A DNA stretch of 64,000 nucleotides from Cryptomeria japonica (Eukaryota; Streptophyta; Pinopsida; Cupressales; Cupressaceae), in contig NC_081409.1 in NCBI RefSeq assembly GCF_030272615.1, positions 612,728,755-612,792,754 on the forward strand. Direction: 5' to 3'. The notes below the pieces were generated by a model, which made no database searches, was not told where the DNA came from, and was given only the letters and a program-made list of their open reading frames with translations. Positions within the stretch are counted from its first letter, which is position 1. Every line of letters begins with the position of its first letter. This document shows, piece by piece, positions 45,748-58,145 of this stretch. The position numbers were made by a program, and so were the translations under genes.

Positions 45748-47003
45748 TTATTCAAAATCAATTCCTTCAACCTGTGTGTAACCTTTGCATACCAACTTGG
45801 CTTCAACCTGATCATGTTCATCCAACTTGTTCCGGAATACCCACTTTGTTCCAACAACATTCTTATTTGTCAGTCTAGGTACCAATTCCCAAGTCTGATT
45901 TTTCTCAATTTGATCCAACTCCTCCATCATAGCTTTCATCCAATTCTGATTTTTGCAGGCTTCTTCAACTATCTTAAGTTTAGTCTCAGAAAGTAAACAC
46001 AAAAGAACTTATTCTTCAACAACTTTTCTTCTTGCAATGACTCCTCTATTTTTATCTCCTATGATTTGATTATCAAAATGATTTTTCTGCACATACCTAG
46101 GGATTTTTGATATAGTTGTTAGAGAAACCCGAGTTTATTTTTGCTTCTCTTCATCTCTATTCTTCTTTTCTCCTTCATTAGATTCATACCCTGCTTGAAT
46201 AACAACTTCTTTTGAAATATTCTCATCAACCTTCATATTTTCACTCTCAACAATTTTGTTCAATCTCTTGTTGTAACATCTATAAGCTTTGCTCTTTGTC
46301 GAATAACCAAGAAATATGCCTTCATATACTCTGCTATCAAACTTTCCAAGGTTTCTTTTATCTCTCTGGATATAGCAAGTACTTACAAAAACTTTGAAAT
46401 ACTTCACAGATGGGATCCTTCCATACCATAGTTCATTTGATGTATTTCCAAATTTATTTTTGAATAAAATTCTGTTAAGGATATACACAACAATGTGTAT
46501 AGCTTTTCTCCAGTATACTTCTAGTAGGTTTGGTTCCTTGATCATAGTTCTTGTTTCCTCTTGAATATTCTTGTTCATGCTTTCAACTATGCCATGTTTC
46601 TAAGGTATCAGATCTCAGACACTTAATTATTCTATCTGCTTCATTCTCAACTCTAGCTTTAAATGTATTGAGCTTTTCTAATGCTTATGACTTTTCTCTT
46701 AGAAATGCAACTCAAGTAATTCTAAAATGATCATCAATTAAGAGAATGAAATACCTCACCTAGGAAACTCCTTGTTCTAGTTGGACCACCTAGTTCTGTG
46801 TGTATTAGATCCAACAATCTGATAGACGATTGTTCCTTTCCTTTGAATGTTCCTTTTGTTGGCTTTTCCACTTGACATTCTCTGCAAATATTGTTATTTG
46901 TTTTAGTCAATCTTGGTAAATCTCACACAAATTTTATCATACTAATCTTCACCAAATTGATATGACACATCCTCTAGTGCTAAAGCCAACTCTCATTGAT
47001 CTG
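45748..47003 (-). pseudogene. Copia D integrase and reverse transcriptase N-terminal part
   Basis: ORF 45748-46002 holds the reverse transcriptase entry: EELDQIEKNQTWELVPR, then [12 protein letters not shown] and KLVCKGYTQVEGIDF. ORF 46135-46578 is the integrase C-terminal part: YWRKAIHIVVYILNR, ELWYGRIPSVKYFKVF, FLGYSTKSKAYRCYNKR. About 46580-46920 holds the degraded catalytic core, and 46830-47003 the GAG-pre-integrase zinc region. The latter is broken at 47003 by element E and continues at 54088. Confidence 0.78.
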
Positions 47004-47008
47004 TGATA

Positions 47009-48206
47009 TGTTAGACAGTTCAAATAACCAGAAGACAACTGAGAGGGGGGGTGAATCAGTTGTCATAGATTACTGAAACCATTAGCAATTTAAACTTTAA
47101 TACTGGAACCCAAAACATTAATACCAGAATAGAAGTTAAACCAATTAAGCTTAAACAATAATAATAGAATAAATACCATCCACATAACACCAATATTTGT
47201 ACGTGGAAAACCCGGTAAAGGGAAAAACCACGGTGGGAAGCCTACCCACAATAAGTATGTGAATTACAATTGAGGGGCCCACAGTTGTAGGAAGGCCAAC
47301 ATCCTAGAGCGCACTGCTCATCACAAAAAGAGCCTCATTGACTACATATAAATCCAGACTACAATCCATAGAAGTGTTGAACTGCAAAAGATAGCATCTC
47401 CTATGCCTGAGTACAGTTCCAGTTAAGCTCAATACTAGAGGACTAAATCCTCTTACATAAACCCAATTCGATCTCCAATGATTGACCAACTCCTCTACCT
47501 GAATGATATTACACTATTCACACATTACTTTCCTTGATCATGACCTCTAACATAACCATGATGATCTACAATCATATCTTACATCTATATATACGAACCC
47601 TCGACCATAAGAAATTAGGTCGACCACTAGATAATAAATCAATTACAAAATTACAAACCATGTCGGACTTAGACCAAACAAATAATATCCAACACATAAG
47701 ATATCCTTGAAATACATCGATAGGTCCAATCCACATGTTACATTAAAGTCAGTCCATAACCTAGATTAACCAGGACCTAGTATAGGTCCATACGCTACAA
47801 CAATGATCTCCATCCACCAAGTCTCAAACATGATCACCAACAACATTCTGAAACTCCACCAGAAGTTGCACCAACACCACTTATGCAATTTATCAAAGAT
47901 CTCGACCAAAAGCTCTGTCGGTGAAACCCTCACTGGAACCAGAAACCAAGCTTCTAGGCAAACAGCATAGCATCCGATCACTAGACCAAAACCAACTGAC
48001 CAAATATGAGCATGAGTATCATGAACAAGCCAATTCCATCACCAAACTATACCGGAGCCTACTAGATCATGCCGGATCCAGGTCAACCAGAAACCACCCA
48101 TCCTACCAGGACCAGAAGGGTGATGGTAAAGTATCCAAACAACTAGTGTTGACATCAATGACAAAACATGAATGAAACACATAATCAATCCATGAAATGG
48201 CCAACA
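47009..48206 (-). repeat. 3' LTR of copia E
   Basis: 1198 bp; minus strand starts TGTTGGCCATTTCATGG. It carries the Tork-type block (plus strand: ACGTGGAAAACCCGGTAAAG, then GGGAAAAACCACGGTGGG) at about 47201-47239. Compared with the 5' LTR it lacks about 20 bp after CCTACCCACA (near 47250), which the other copy has as GTCAAATAATACTTATGCAG. A TATATATAGATG on the minus strand at about 47580-47592 may be the TATA box. Confidence 0.92.
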
Positions 48207-48218
48207 ATCTCCTCCTTT
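48207..48218 (-). other. Polypurine tract of copia E
   Basis: Minus strand AAAGGAGGAGAT, one base different from the tract of C and D. It is preceded by TGTTGCCATCAATACC (plus 48219-48234). Further purine runs lie at 48361-48373 and 48414-48428 in the 3' untranslated part (48219-48612), which holds no gene. Confidence 0.85.
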
Positions 48219-48612
48219 GGTATTGATGGCAACACTAGATGTGAAAAACATCTAAGTACCAAGAAATGCCAAACAAGTCTCCCCCAATGGAAGACAACCA
48301 ACAATCTCCCGCATACAGCTCTGAATGTCAATATCTATCCCTTTTACTTTTCTTATTCATATCTCCCCCCCTTTGAGTTTTTCTTTATCTTTCTTTTCTT
48401 TTTCACATCAATATCACCCCCCCTTTGACATCAATGCCAAAAGCCTGACAAAAATATCAAAGCAAAATCATAAACTACTGAATCACAAAGTTGAATAATC
48501 CCCCTGAGCAGTAGCATCCCACATTAGTGCCAGAATGAATAGTATCTCTGATAGTGCATGCTAGACTGATGCCAAACCACATCAATCAAGTCTCTACCGG
48601 AGGGGCAAAAAC

Positions 48613-49462
48613 TCACAATCTGTCTCTCAGGTACTCAAATGATTCCTTGGGCAAAGGTTTAGAGAAAATATCTGCAATCTGCTCTTTAGTGTTCACATAA
48701 ACCAGTCTAACTTCATTTGCTTCCACCTTTTCCTTCAAAAATTTATACTTTATAGATATGTACTTTGTTTTAGAATGAAATATCGGATTATTTGATATAT
48801 CAATAGCAACAGAGTTATCACAGTAAATAACTACCGGTGCATCACAATTCACCTTTATATCCTTCAACATTTCCTTCATCCATAAAAGTTGTGTACAGTT
48901 AGTAGCAACAACAACATACTTAGCTTCAATAGTAGATAAAGAAGTACATGACTGTTTCTTGTTGATCCATGAAACCAACTTGTTTCCAAGAAAGAAAGCT
49001 CCACCGAAAGTGCTTTTCCGGACATCAACATCTCCAGCCCAATCAACATTTGTATATGCACATAAAGTAAAGTTATCATCTTTAGGGTACCACAAGCCAT
49101 ATTGTGATATACCTTGTACGTATCTAAAAATCCTTTTCACTGCCATCTCATGATTTTCTCTAGGATCACTCTGAAATCTTACAACAATACAAACAACATT
49201 CATAATGTCAGGTCTAGTCTGACTCAAATAAAGCAGACCTCCAATCATAGATTTGTATCTTGTAGGATTTACTGGTGCAGAAACATCTTTTCTTGTCAAT
49301 TTCTCACTTGTAACCATAGGAGTACTTACCGGTTTAGAATCTCCCATACCAAATTTCTTCAAAAATTCCTTAACATATTTAGTTTGACAGATGAAAATAC
49401 CTTTGTCAGTCTAAGTAATCTGCAAACCTAAGAAAAATTTCATCTCACCAATCATAGACATC
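48613..49462 (-). pseudogene. Copia E reverse transcriptase end and RNase H
   Basis: The 249-codon open frame 48613-49362 starts in the connection region (FGMGDSKPVSTPMV, SMIGGLLYLSQTRPDI) and runs through RNase H: VDWAGDVDVRKSTFGG, STIEAKYVVVATNC, VIYCDNSVAIDISNN, HSKTKYISIKYKFLKE, and ends KPLPKESFEYLRDRL. The acidic residues of the RNase H active site are kept (Asp in VDWAG, Glu in EAK, Asp in YCDN), although family motifs ADWAG and EAEY are slightly altered. 49363-49462 joins it to the reverse transcriptase across a stop and a frameshift. Confidence 0.85.
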
Positions 49463-50046
49463 TCAAATTCTCTCCATATTCTTATAAAATTCTCTGCATA
49501 ACTTATCTTCACCTCCAAAAATAATATCATCAACAAATACTTCAATAATCAGTATATCATCATCAATGCTCTTATAATATAAATTATTGTCAGCACTACC
49601 CTTAGTAAAACCAAGATTCAAAAGATATTTATCCAATCTTGCATACCAAGCATCAGGTGCTTGTTTCAATATATATAAACCTTTCCTTAACCTGCAAACC
49701 ATGTTTGTATCATCTAATAGTGAAAACCCATCAAGTTTCTCAACATACACTTCCTCATCAAGATCCCCATTCAAAAATCCACATTTAATATCCATTTGAT
49801 AAACCTTGTAGTTTTTATAAGCAACATAGGCAAGAAATAATCTTACAGCTTCAATCCTATCTATAGGTGCAAAAGTTTCTCCATAATCAATTCCTTCCTT
49901 CTGAGAATATCCTTTACAAACCAATCTAGCCTTATTTCTTATAACTTGACCATCCTCATTTAATTTATTCCTAAAAACCCATTTAGTTCCAATAACATTT
50001 TTACTTTTAGGTCGGGGAACCAAGGTCCATGTGTTATTTTCTCAAT
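49463..50046 (-). pseudogene. Copia E reverse transcriptase, N-terminal and catalytic part
   Basis: Open frame 49463-50023. Motifs in order: [86 protein letters not shown] and the catalytic box [10 protein letters not shown]. Both Asp of the YVDD-type box and the Asp of QMD are intact. At 50024-50046 a frameshift separates it from the upstream frame (lost base near the TWTLVPR motif). Confidence 0.88.
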
Positions 50047-51603
50047 CTAATCTAATTCTTCTTCCATAGCTTTCAACCAATATTCATCTTTACATGCCTC
50101 AATTACTGATACCGGTTTAACTTGTGAAATTAAACATACCTCATTAGTTGCCAGTATTCTTCTTGTCATCACTCCATTGCTCTTATCCCCAATGATTTGA
50201 TCTTCTAAAAGATTCAATCTCACATACCTAGGAGTCTTCTGACTTTCTGTTCCTCTTCCCTGTTCTTTAGTTACTCTAGAATTCTCTAATACTGCCAGAG
50301 TATCTGGTTCAAGTCTTTGTTCCGGTAAAGGTGCTACTGGTTTAGATATAATCATTTCCACTACTGGTTCCTTCTCATAAACTCTGATTTGACTTCTATT
50401 CAGCTCATCTACTTTTACATTAGCACTCTCCACAATTCTCTGCAATCTCTTGTTATAACATCTATATGCTTTGCTTTCATTAGAATAACCAATAAATATG
50501 CCTTCATCACATCTAGCATCAAATTTCCCAATGATATCATCTCTCCTGATATAACATTTACTACCAAAAATTCTAAAATACTTAACTTTAGGTGTATTGC
50601 CAAACCATAATTCATAACGTGTCTTACCGATTTCGCTTTTGATATGTACTCTGTTGAATGTATTTATCGTTGTGCTCGCTGCTTCTCTCCAGTAAATATG
50701 AGGTAGACTAGATTCCATCATCATTGTTCTAGCAACATCCAAGATAGTTCTGTTCTTCCTTTCCACAACTCCATTTTGTTGAGGTGTCCGAGGAGCAGAA
50801 AACTATCTTCTTATACCATGCTTCTCACAAAAGTTATTACACTCACCGGATGTGAATTCTCCACCATGATCTAATCTCAAACATTTAATATTCAATCTTG
50901 TCTCAATTTCCACTTTAACCTTAAAGATTTTAAACTTTTCAAATGCTTTAGATTTCTCTTTTAAAAAAGTAACCCACTTCATTCTAGAATAATCATCAAT
51001 GATTAGCATGAAATATCTATCACTTTGAAAACTTTTAACTCTAGCAGGGCCACACAAATCAGTATGAATAAGATCAATAACATCATTTGATTTATCTTGT
51101 ATACTTCTAAAAGAGATTCTGACCTGTTTACCCATTTGACATTCTTTACATACTGGATTATAGGGCTTCATAATATTAGGTATATCCCTAACTGCCTTAG
51201 TTGAACTGATCTTCACAATGCAATCAAAATTCACATGACACAACCTTTTATACCATAGCCAACTCACATCAATATGTGTAATCAAGCATGTCTTCTCACC
51301 AATGTTCAAATGAAATATATTACCTTTTGTATGTGTACCGGTTGCAATCTCCAAACCAGATCTATTAATGATTTTGCATTTTCCATCCTTGAACTGTAAT
51401 TGAAATCCCTTATCTACCAATTGTCCTACACTCAAAAGACTATGCCTTAAACCTACAACATAATAAACATTGTGAGTTTTGTTCTTACCATCCAAGGATA
51501 TAGTTCCTTTTCCTTTGATCATACATGCTTTGTCATCTCCAAATCTAACTAGACCGCCATCAAATTCTTGCAAAGACAGAAACTTCCCTTTATCTCCAGA
51601 CAT
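50047..51603 (-). pseudogene. Copia E GAG-pre-integrase and integrase
   Basis: Two open frames in the same phase (50803-51603 and 50047-50766) separated by a TAG at 50803 that replaces the Gln of the conserved R-Q-(F/L)-S-A-P motif. GAG-pre-integrase: DVSWLWYKRLCHVNF...CKECQMGK, with Tyr at the usual first zinc-binding His. Integrase core: HTDLCGP (first Asp), CLRLDHGGEF (second Asp), NGVVERKNRT (Glu); the D-D-E triad is complete. The C-terminal part holds YWREAASTTINTFNR, ELWFGNTPKVKYFRIFG and FIGYSNESKAYRCYNKR. It ends in a TAG at 50047 where EELDQIEK is expected. Confidence 0.88.
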
Positions 51604-52809
51604 ATGATGTGAACAACCACTATCAATTACCCATTCATCTTTGTCTTCAATCTTAGCAGCAAGTGCCTTCTCTTCAGGTACATTCTCTTCCAGTGCCAGA
51701 TCATCTTCCTTGATAGCCAGAAATACCCATTCCTTTCCATTGTCAGAACCACTAGCAAAGTCTTCTGTCGGTTTATCATCAGAATTAGTAATGCCTTCCT
51801 CATCTGCTATGTAGCATGATTTGTCTCTATTTTTCTTGTATTTATACTTGTTCTAATATCCAGGGTTAGGCTTAAATGATCTTCTAACTCTTTCTTCAAA
51901 TATTGAATTCCTTTTAGGACAACTAGATGCAAAATGACCAATCTTATTACATGCAAAATATTTAAAAGGTGTTTTTCCTTCATACTTACTTCCTACTGGT
52001 CCTTTAGGTACTCTTCTAGCAAATAGTGCTTCAAGCTACTCAAACTCATCATCTTCTCTCTTCATATCTTCTAATTCCTTTGCATACAAAGCTTTCTAGT
52101 CTTTCTTACCTGTTGTAGATGTAGATGCATGAAAAGCAGGTTCAATCTTCATAGCTCCAGAAGGTCCAAATTCTTCAAGCTCAAAAGCAGATAGTTTCCC
52201 AACCAAAGTATCTCTATTGACATATGTATTAGCCATTGTTCTCAATTCAATAATAGCAGTAGCCTTCATTTTGTAAGCCTGTGGTAGGGCTCTCAGGACT
52301 TTAGAAATAATTTCATCTTCGCTCAAAGTTCCACCACAACATTGAATTCCCATAACAATCTCATTTACCCTTTCCATGAATGTAGTAATGCTTTCATCTT
52401 CTTCCATCTTCAGGTTTTCATATCTCACCCAGTAACCATCAAGTTTAGAAATCTTCACTATAGGGTCACCTTCATTAAGAGTCTCCAATTTATCCCATAT
52501 AGCCTTTTCAAATGATTTGTTGGTTAATCTCATTATTTACTAATCAGAAAGTGCACACAAGAGAGCTTCTCTTGCTCTACAATCATTCTCAAGCTCCTTG
52601 TCTAGGTTTTCTGGATGAGGATTGCCAGATCCTAGATTATAGGGTGTGACACCATTCTGTGTGATCTCCCAAATCTCCTTGCCAAGACATCTCAAATGAA
52701 TTTCCATCTGAATCTTCCATACTGTATAATTTGTTCTATCAAGCCTCGGAATATCCCTTCGAAAGATAGCTCCAGAAGAACTGGATGAACTTGAATTGTT
52801 AGTCACCAT
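51604..52809 (-). pseudogene. Copia E gag and protease
   Basis: Starts ATG at 52809, 45 bp after the primer site. Gag core: RLDRTNYTVWKIQMEIHL, then TNKSFEKAIWDKLETL and YENLKMEEDESITTFMERV. In-frame stops: two adjacent at 52534-52539, TAG at 52096, 52036 and 51853. The zinc knuckle reads YFACNKIGHFASSC: the first Cys of CCHC is Tyr. The protease holds WVIDSGCSHHMSGDKGKF with an intact D-S-G (about 51590-51640). All parts lie in one phase. Confidence 0.85.
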
Positions 52810-52853
52810 AGGATATTCCTTAAGCAGTTAAGCTTTCTATAGAGCGGACCAAA

Positions 52854-52865
52854 GCTCTGATACCA
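52854..52865 (-). other. Primer binding site of copia E
   Basis: Minus strand TGGTATCAGAGC, the exact complement expected for initiator tRNA-Met, two bases inside the 5' LTR. Confidence 0.93.
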
Positions 52866-52867
52866 GT

Positions 52868-54082
52868 TGTTAGACAGTTCAAATAACCGGAAGGCAACTG
52901 AGAGGGGGGGTGAATGAGTTGTCATAGATTACCAGAACCATTAGCAATTTAAACTTTAATACCATAACCCAAAACATTAATACCGAAATAGAAGTTAAAC
53001 CAATTAAGCTTAAACAATAATCACAGAATAAATACCATCCACATAACACCAAGATTTGTATGTGGAAAACTAGGTAAAGGGAAAAACCACTGTGAAAAGC
53101 CTACCCACAGTCAAATAATACTTATGCAGTAAGTATGTGAATTTCAATTGAGGGGCCTACACTTGTAGGAAGGCCAACAACCTAGAGCGCACTGCTCATC
53201 ACAAAAGGAGCCTCACTGACTACATATAAATCCAGACTGCAATCCAGAGAAGTGTTGAACTGCAAAAGATAACATCTCCTATGCTTGAGTACAATTCCAG
53301 TTAAGCTCAATATCGGAGGACTAAATACTCTTACATAAACCCAATTCGATCTCGAATGATCGATCAACTCCTCTACCTAAATGATATTACATTATTCACA
53401 CATTATATTCCTTGATCATGACCTCTAACATAACCATGATAATCTACATGAGATCTTACATCTATATATACAAATCCTCGACCATAAGCAATTAGGTCAG
53501 TTACCAGATAATAAATCAATTACATTATTACAAACCATGTTGGCCTTAGACCAAACAAATAATATCCAACACATAAGACATCCTGGAAATACATCGCTAG
53601 GTCCAATCCACACGTTACATTAAAGTCGGTCCATAACCTAGATCAACCGGGACCCAGTATAGGTCCAAACACTACAACAATGATCTCCATCCGCCAAGTC
53701 TCAAACATGATCACCAACAACATTCTGAAACTCCACCAGAAGTTGCACCAACACCACTTATGCAGTTCATCAAAGATCTCCACCAAAAGCTCTATTGGTG
53801 AAACCCTCGTCGAAACTAGAAACCAAGCTTCTAGGAAAGCAGGATAGCATCCGATCACCCGACCAAAATCAGATGACCAAATATGAGCATGAATATCATG
53901 AACAATCCAATTCCATTACCAAACTATATTGGAGTACCAGATCATGCCAGATCCAAATCAACCAGAAACCACTCATCCTAACGAGACCAGAAGGGTGTTG
54001 GTAAAGCATCCAAACAACTAGTGTTGGCATCAATGACAAAACATCCATGCAACACATAATAAATTCCACCAAATGTCCAACA
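52868..54082 (-). repeat. 5' LTR of copia E
   Basis: 1215 bp, minus strand from TGTTGGACATTTGG to ...CTGTCTAACA. It aligns along its length with 47009-48206 and is followed on the plus strand by the TGATA duplication. It contains about 20 bp (near 53109-53130) that the 3' LTR lacks. Confidence 0.92.
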
Positions 54083-54087
54083 TGATA

Positions 54088-55428
54088 ACAAGCAATGTCA
54101 TGTAGAAGCTTCCAATTGATACATGTTTCCACCAGTCATTTTCTCCGCAACAATAATAGTTTCAGATCTCACAACCACCATCCTGAAAGACAACATTGTA
54201 ATCATTTTTGCACATATGTCAAACACTTAAAAGATTATTATGCAATCCTTTTACATAGTAAACATTTTCAGTTTTATGCTTTCCATCAAAGGTAATAGAA
54301 TCAATTCTAACAATTTGAGCAAATGGTCATCTCCAAAGCTAATAGAACCACTATCATATTTTTCAAGCTTTACAAACTTAGTTTTGTCACCAGTCATATG
54401 ATTTGAACATCCACTATCAACCAACAATTCATTTATATCTCTCCTAACATGCAATGTTGAAGCAACAGTCTCAACAATCTTAGAGTTATTAGATTTAGGT
54501 TCATCTTTCTCTACCATGCACAAATAATCACCATCCTCATAATCTGACTCATCATCAAAAATACCGGAATCATCTTTAACATAATAGGCTTTCTTATTGA
54601 ATTTTCCTATATTATCCTTAAACTTTTGTTTTGATCCTCTTTTTGGACACTGAGATGCATAATGACCAATCTTTCCACATTTAAAACATTTAAGGGGTAA
54701 CATGCCTTTATACTTGTTGGTTCCTCTATTTAGTTTTCTCACAAAGTTTTCTTCCATCTCATCTAGGTTCTCATCATCTGAATCTTCATCTGCAACTTTT
54801 GATGCTTTAAAAGCCATTTTGGATTTTGCTTTGTCTCTACCAAACTTCCTCAAATCAAATGTAGTCAAGGTGTCAATCAACTATTCTCTAGTGAATTTTG
54901 TCGGATTGTAGGTTTCTTCAATAGTTGATATTTTGTCACTGTAATTCTTCGGTAAGGTTCTCATGATCTTCTGTATCACATCCTTCTCATCCAAAACACC
55001 ACCAAGATCTTTGATCTCATTCACAACACCATCAACCTTCTGAAAGTAGCTTGCAACTCCTTCATATTCTTTCATTCTCAAATTATCATAAGTGCCCTAA
55101 GCATTCCGCATCTTAGATAACTTGATTCTTTCATTTCCTTCATAAATACTTTTCAACATTTCCCAAATTTCATAAGTAGTGTTTAAAGAAACAACCTTCA
55201 CTAATTCAGTTTTAGATAAAGCACTAAAGATAGCATAAATTGCTTGCTCATTTTCTTCATAAGCTTTAATCTCATCTAGTGTAGTAGGTTCATTTGCCAG
55301 TGGTGAATACTTATTCCCCATAGCCTTCCAGGTCTTGTAACTTAGAGAAATAAAATATCCTCGCATATTTACTTTACAAAACTATAGTCGCATCCTTCAA
55401 AGCTAGGGATAGTCAACTTATGTGCCAT
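54088..55428 (-). pseudogene. Copia D gag, protease and start of GAG-pre-integrase
   Basis: Likely ATG at 55428 (MAHKLTIPSFEGCDY), then frameshifts into open pieces 55097-55366, 54881-55081 and 54251-54880. Gag motifs: LSYKTWKAMGNKYSP, TYEIWEMLKSIYEG, YFQKVDGVVNEIKDLG and LRTLPKNY-like MRTLPKNYSDKI. The zinc knuckle CFKCGKIGHYASQC is intact, unlike in E and F. The protease has LLVDSGCSNHMTGDKTKF with D-S-G. GAG-pre-integrase begins at 54250 and is cut at 54087 by element E. Confidence 0.82.
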
Positions 55429-55470
55429 CAGATCTCCTCGAGCGGTTAGTCTCACTTCCTAGGAACCAAA

Positions 55471-55482
55471 TCTCTGATACCA
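55471..55482 (-). other. Primer binding site of copia D
   Basis: Minus strand TGGTATCAGAGA, one base off the perfect initiator tRNA-Met complement, two bases inside the 5' LTR. Confidence 0.88.
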
Positions 55483-55484
55483 AT

Positions 55485-56500
55485 TGTTAAATGTTTTGGA
55501 CAATTAAGAGTGGGGTGAATTAGTTATCAATTAAAAAATATTAAATTTTTCATTGAAAAATATGTGGAAAATATAGATTTCAGATTCTATAACCATGAAT
55601 AGATAATATCATAAAAAATAACACACACAAGAGACACCGGATATGATGTGGAAAACCCAAGAAGGGAAAAACCACGGAGAATGTTAGTTCTCAGAATAAA
55701 ATCACCTAGTAGGGTGATACCAGTTAAGGTGATTTTTACAAGGTGGCTTACTGCCATAATTGTTCACTACCCAGCTAAAACCACTAGAAAAAGGAGGGCT
55801 CACTGCCATAGGTACTAAAAAACATCAGCAAACAACCACACTGATCAACCACTTCACATTGCTAAAGATAGATCTTCCTTTTGCAATCAAATTTCTTCTA
55901 CTAAACCTTCTTGATCATATTTTTCATTACAAGTGATCTTTATATATACTGATCTCTAAAATATATTTTTCAATTTGGGAAAGGAGACAATAAATGAAAA
56001 TTCAAAAAATATGTTTTCACTAAGCATTCCCATTGTGGAGAGAAATGAAGAGTGGACCACACCACAATTAAACAACATGCTACCAGATGCCACAATCACT
56101 AGACCAAAAGATAGAGCATATGGGGTTAACAAAACCAGGTAAGAACACTTTCGAAGCACAACAACACGTGCCGAAATAGAATAATAAAGATATATGCACT
56201 AGAAGCATAAAAATAGAAACACAACAAGAGAATTGAATATGTGGAGCAGTGCAGAGCTCTGCAAACTTTATCAAACAAGCATCATCAACACGACATAGAA
56301 TTCCAGAGAACATATTCTAAACCACCAAACCACGAAACAAGAATCTCAAAACAATATCCAAAAATGTGCCAACATATCATTAATATATTTGCAATAGGTC
56401 TGAACATTTGGAGTAGCAAACCAAGCATGAAAAACAAAACCGGTGCATTGACATCAATGACAACCATACTAAACCATCAATCATCTTCACATTTGCAACA
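55485..56500 (-). repeat. 5' LTR of copia D
   Basis: 1016 bp; on the plus strand from TGTTAAATGTTTTGG to CATTTGCAACA, the reverse of its own sense. It holds the GATGTGGAAAACCCAAGAAG / GGGAAAAACCACGG motif at about 55646-55678. It is followed by AAAAC (56501-56505), the right target duplication. Confidence 0.85.
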
Positions 56501-56505
56501 AAAAC

Positions 56506-58145
56506 AACTCAAGAAGTCCCCCATTCATTGGATGTTCTTGAATATAATATTCTTAGGAGATACTATAGATGCCTTAATGGATCAAAATAATGCTAAAAAT
56601 AGATTAAAACTAGAAAACGTCTAGATATTGATGAGCAACATGACTATTCTTCTTACTTGAATTTCCCAAACACTTTGCTTGGAATTATTCGAATATATCC
56701 AGTATTGAATCTCAAATTGTTACCCATAATATTTTGTTGCATCCTGATGCTAAGCCCATTAAACAAAAGATGCAAAAAATGTATCCCAAGATTGTATTAT
56801 TGGTTAAGGCTGAGATTGAGAAGGTCCTTGAAGTTGAGTTATCTTCCCTATCAACTATTCACCTTGATTCTCAAACATAGTTGTTGTTGCTAAACCATAC
56901 AATCATATTATAATGTGCACTAATTTTGAAGACCTTAAGAAAGCTTCCTTAATATATTACTTTCCCCTTCCAAGCATTGACATGATTGTTGACTCCACTA
57001 TGGGCCATGCCTTATTCTCCTTTATGGGTTGCTTCTTTGGATACAACCAAATCTTTATTGATCCTTGAGATCAATACAAAACAACTTTTATAACACCATG
57101 GGGAACGTTTTGTTGGGTTGTTATGCCTTTTGAATTTAAAAACAATGTTGCAACTTGTCTACGTTTTATGATTGTTATCTTTCATAACTATATGCAAAAA
57201 ATCTTGGAGGATCATCTCAATGACATCTTGTCCAAATGTATTTCACGCTAAGATTATGTTGAGATCCTTCAATAAATATTTGAACCTATTTATAAGTATA
57301 ACATGCAATTGAATCTCTGAAAAATGTGTTTTTTGGTGTTGATAGTGAAAAAGTATTAGGATTCATTGTGTCATAGCATGGCCTATTGAAGAAGACACAA
57401 AGAAGATTAATGTTATAGTTAAATGGCACCTTCTATATATATTTGTCAACTTTGTAGCTTACAAGGAAAGATATAGGCTATTCATCAATTTGTTTCACAA
57501 CCTGTAGATCAGACCATTCCTTTCAGTCAACTAATTAAAAAGGATCATGTTTTTAAATTGAATGTGTATTGTCAAAAGGTTTTTGATGATTTTAACCATT
57601 ACTTATCCAATCCTCCTATCTTAGAACTTGCAATTCCTAATTGTCCTTTCCTTATTTATATTGTTGCTTCATCTAGTGCTTTTGTAGCCTTATTAAAACA
57701 ACATGATGACAATGGTAAATTGTATATTACATAAGCCACACTTTACTCAATTATGAGGTTCGATACATTGCAATTGAGAAACAATGTCTTGCTCTTATTT
57801 TTCCAAATCAAAAGTGGAGACATTACTTTCTCAATGTTGAAACACATGTTATCATTAAATTTGATCTGTCGAAGCATCTTTTCTCTAAAATAAATCTTTT
57901 GGGATAATTAGCTAAATGTGTTGTGTTGTTACCAGAATTTGACCTTAAGATTGTTTCTCAAAAAGAAATTAAAGCCCAAGCCTTGACCAACCATTTAGTT
58001 GATGCTCCTTCACTTTTTACTCTTCCTAAATAGAATACATTTCCTGATGACCTTGTTCTCCATTTTGATGTAAATAAGAGTTAGGATTTGTTCTTAGACA
58101 ATTCTAAATGTCAAACTAGCTTTGATACTAGTGTCATATTAATAT
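56506..58145 (+). pseudogene. Gypsy element A reverse transcriptase and RNase H, dead
   Basis: After the acidic linker, reverse transcriptase starts with HPDAKPIKQKMQKMYP and ends its fingers at VLLVKAEIEKVLEV. The palm holds TTFITPWGTFCWVVMPFEF near 57080-57130. The catalytic box is ILEDHLNDILSKC near 57208, so YVDD has become HLND. RNase H follows, with SSAFVALLKQHDDNGK and AIEKQCLALIF. There are many stops and at least two frame changes. The element is cut at 58145 by copia F; integrase and 3' LTR lie outside the window or are lost. Confidence 0.75.

Larger units (their letters stand above)
47009..54082 (-). mobile_element. Copia element E (Tork-like), nearly full length
   Basis: 7074 bp on the minus strand with LTRs at 47009-48206 (3') and 52868-54082 (5') and a perfect 5-bp target duplication TGATA (47004-47008; 54083-54087). 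It has an intact tRNA-iMet primer site and a polypurine tract. Gag, protease, integrase, reverse transcriptase and RNase H are all present in copia order, interrupted by a few TAG stops at expected Gln codons and by at least two frameshifts. Its LTRs differ by about 17 changes in the first 280 bp, counted by eye. It is the best-kept pol region in the window. It sits in the GAG-pre-integrase domain of element D. Confidence 0.93.
42205..56500 (-). mobile_element. Copia element D (Tork-like), with nested insertions
   Basis: Minus-strand element with LTRs at 42205-43207 (3') and 55485-56500 (5') and a 5-bp target duplication with one mismatch (GAAAC 42200-42204; AAAAC 56501-56505). Without the nested element E and the DNA transposon it is about 6.2 kb. 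Order on the minus strand is LTR, primer site, gag with one zinc knuckle, protease, GAG-pre-integrase, integrase, reverse transcriptase, RNase H, polypurine tract, LTR: the normal copia order. Frameshifts and stops occur throughout. It sits in the linker of gypsy A. Confidence 0.85.
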
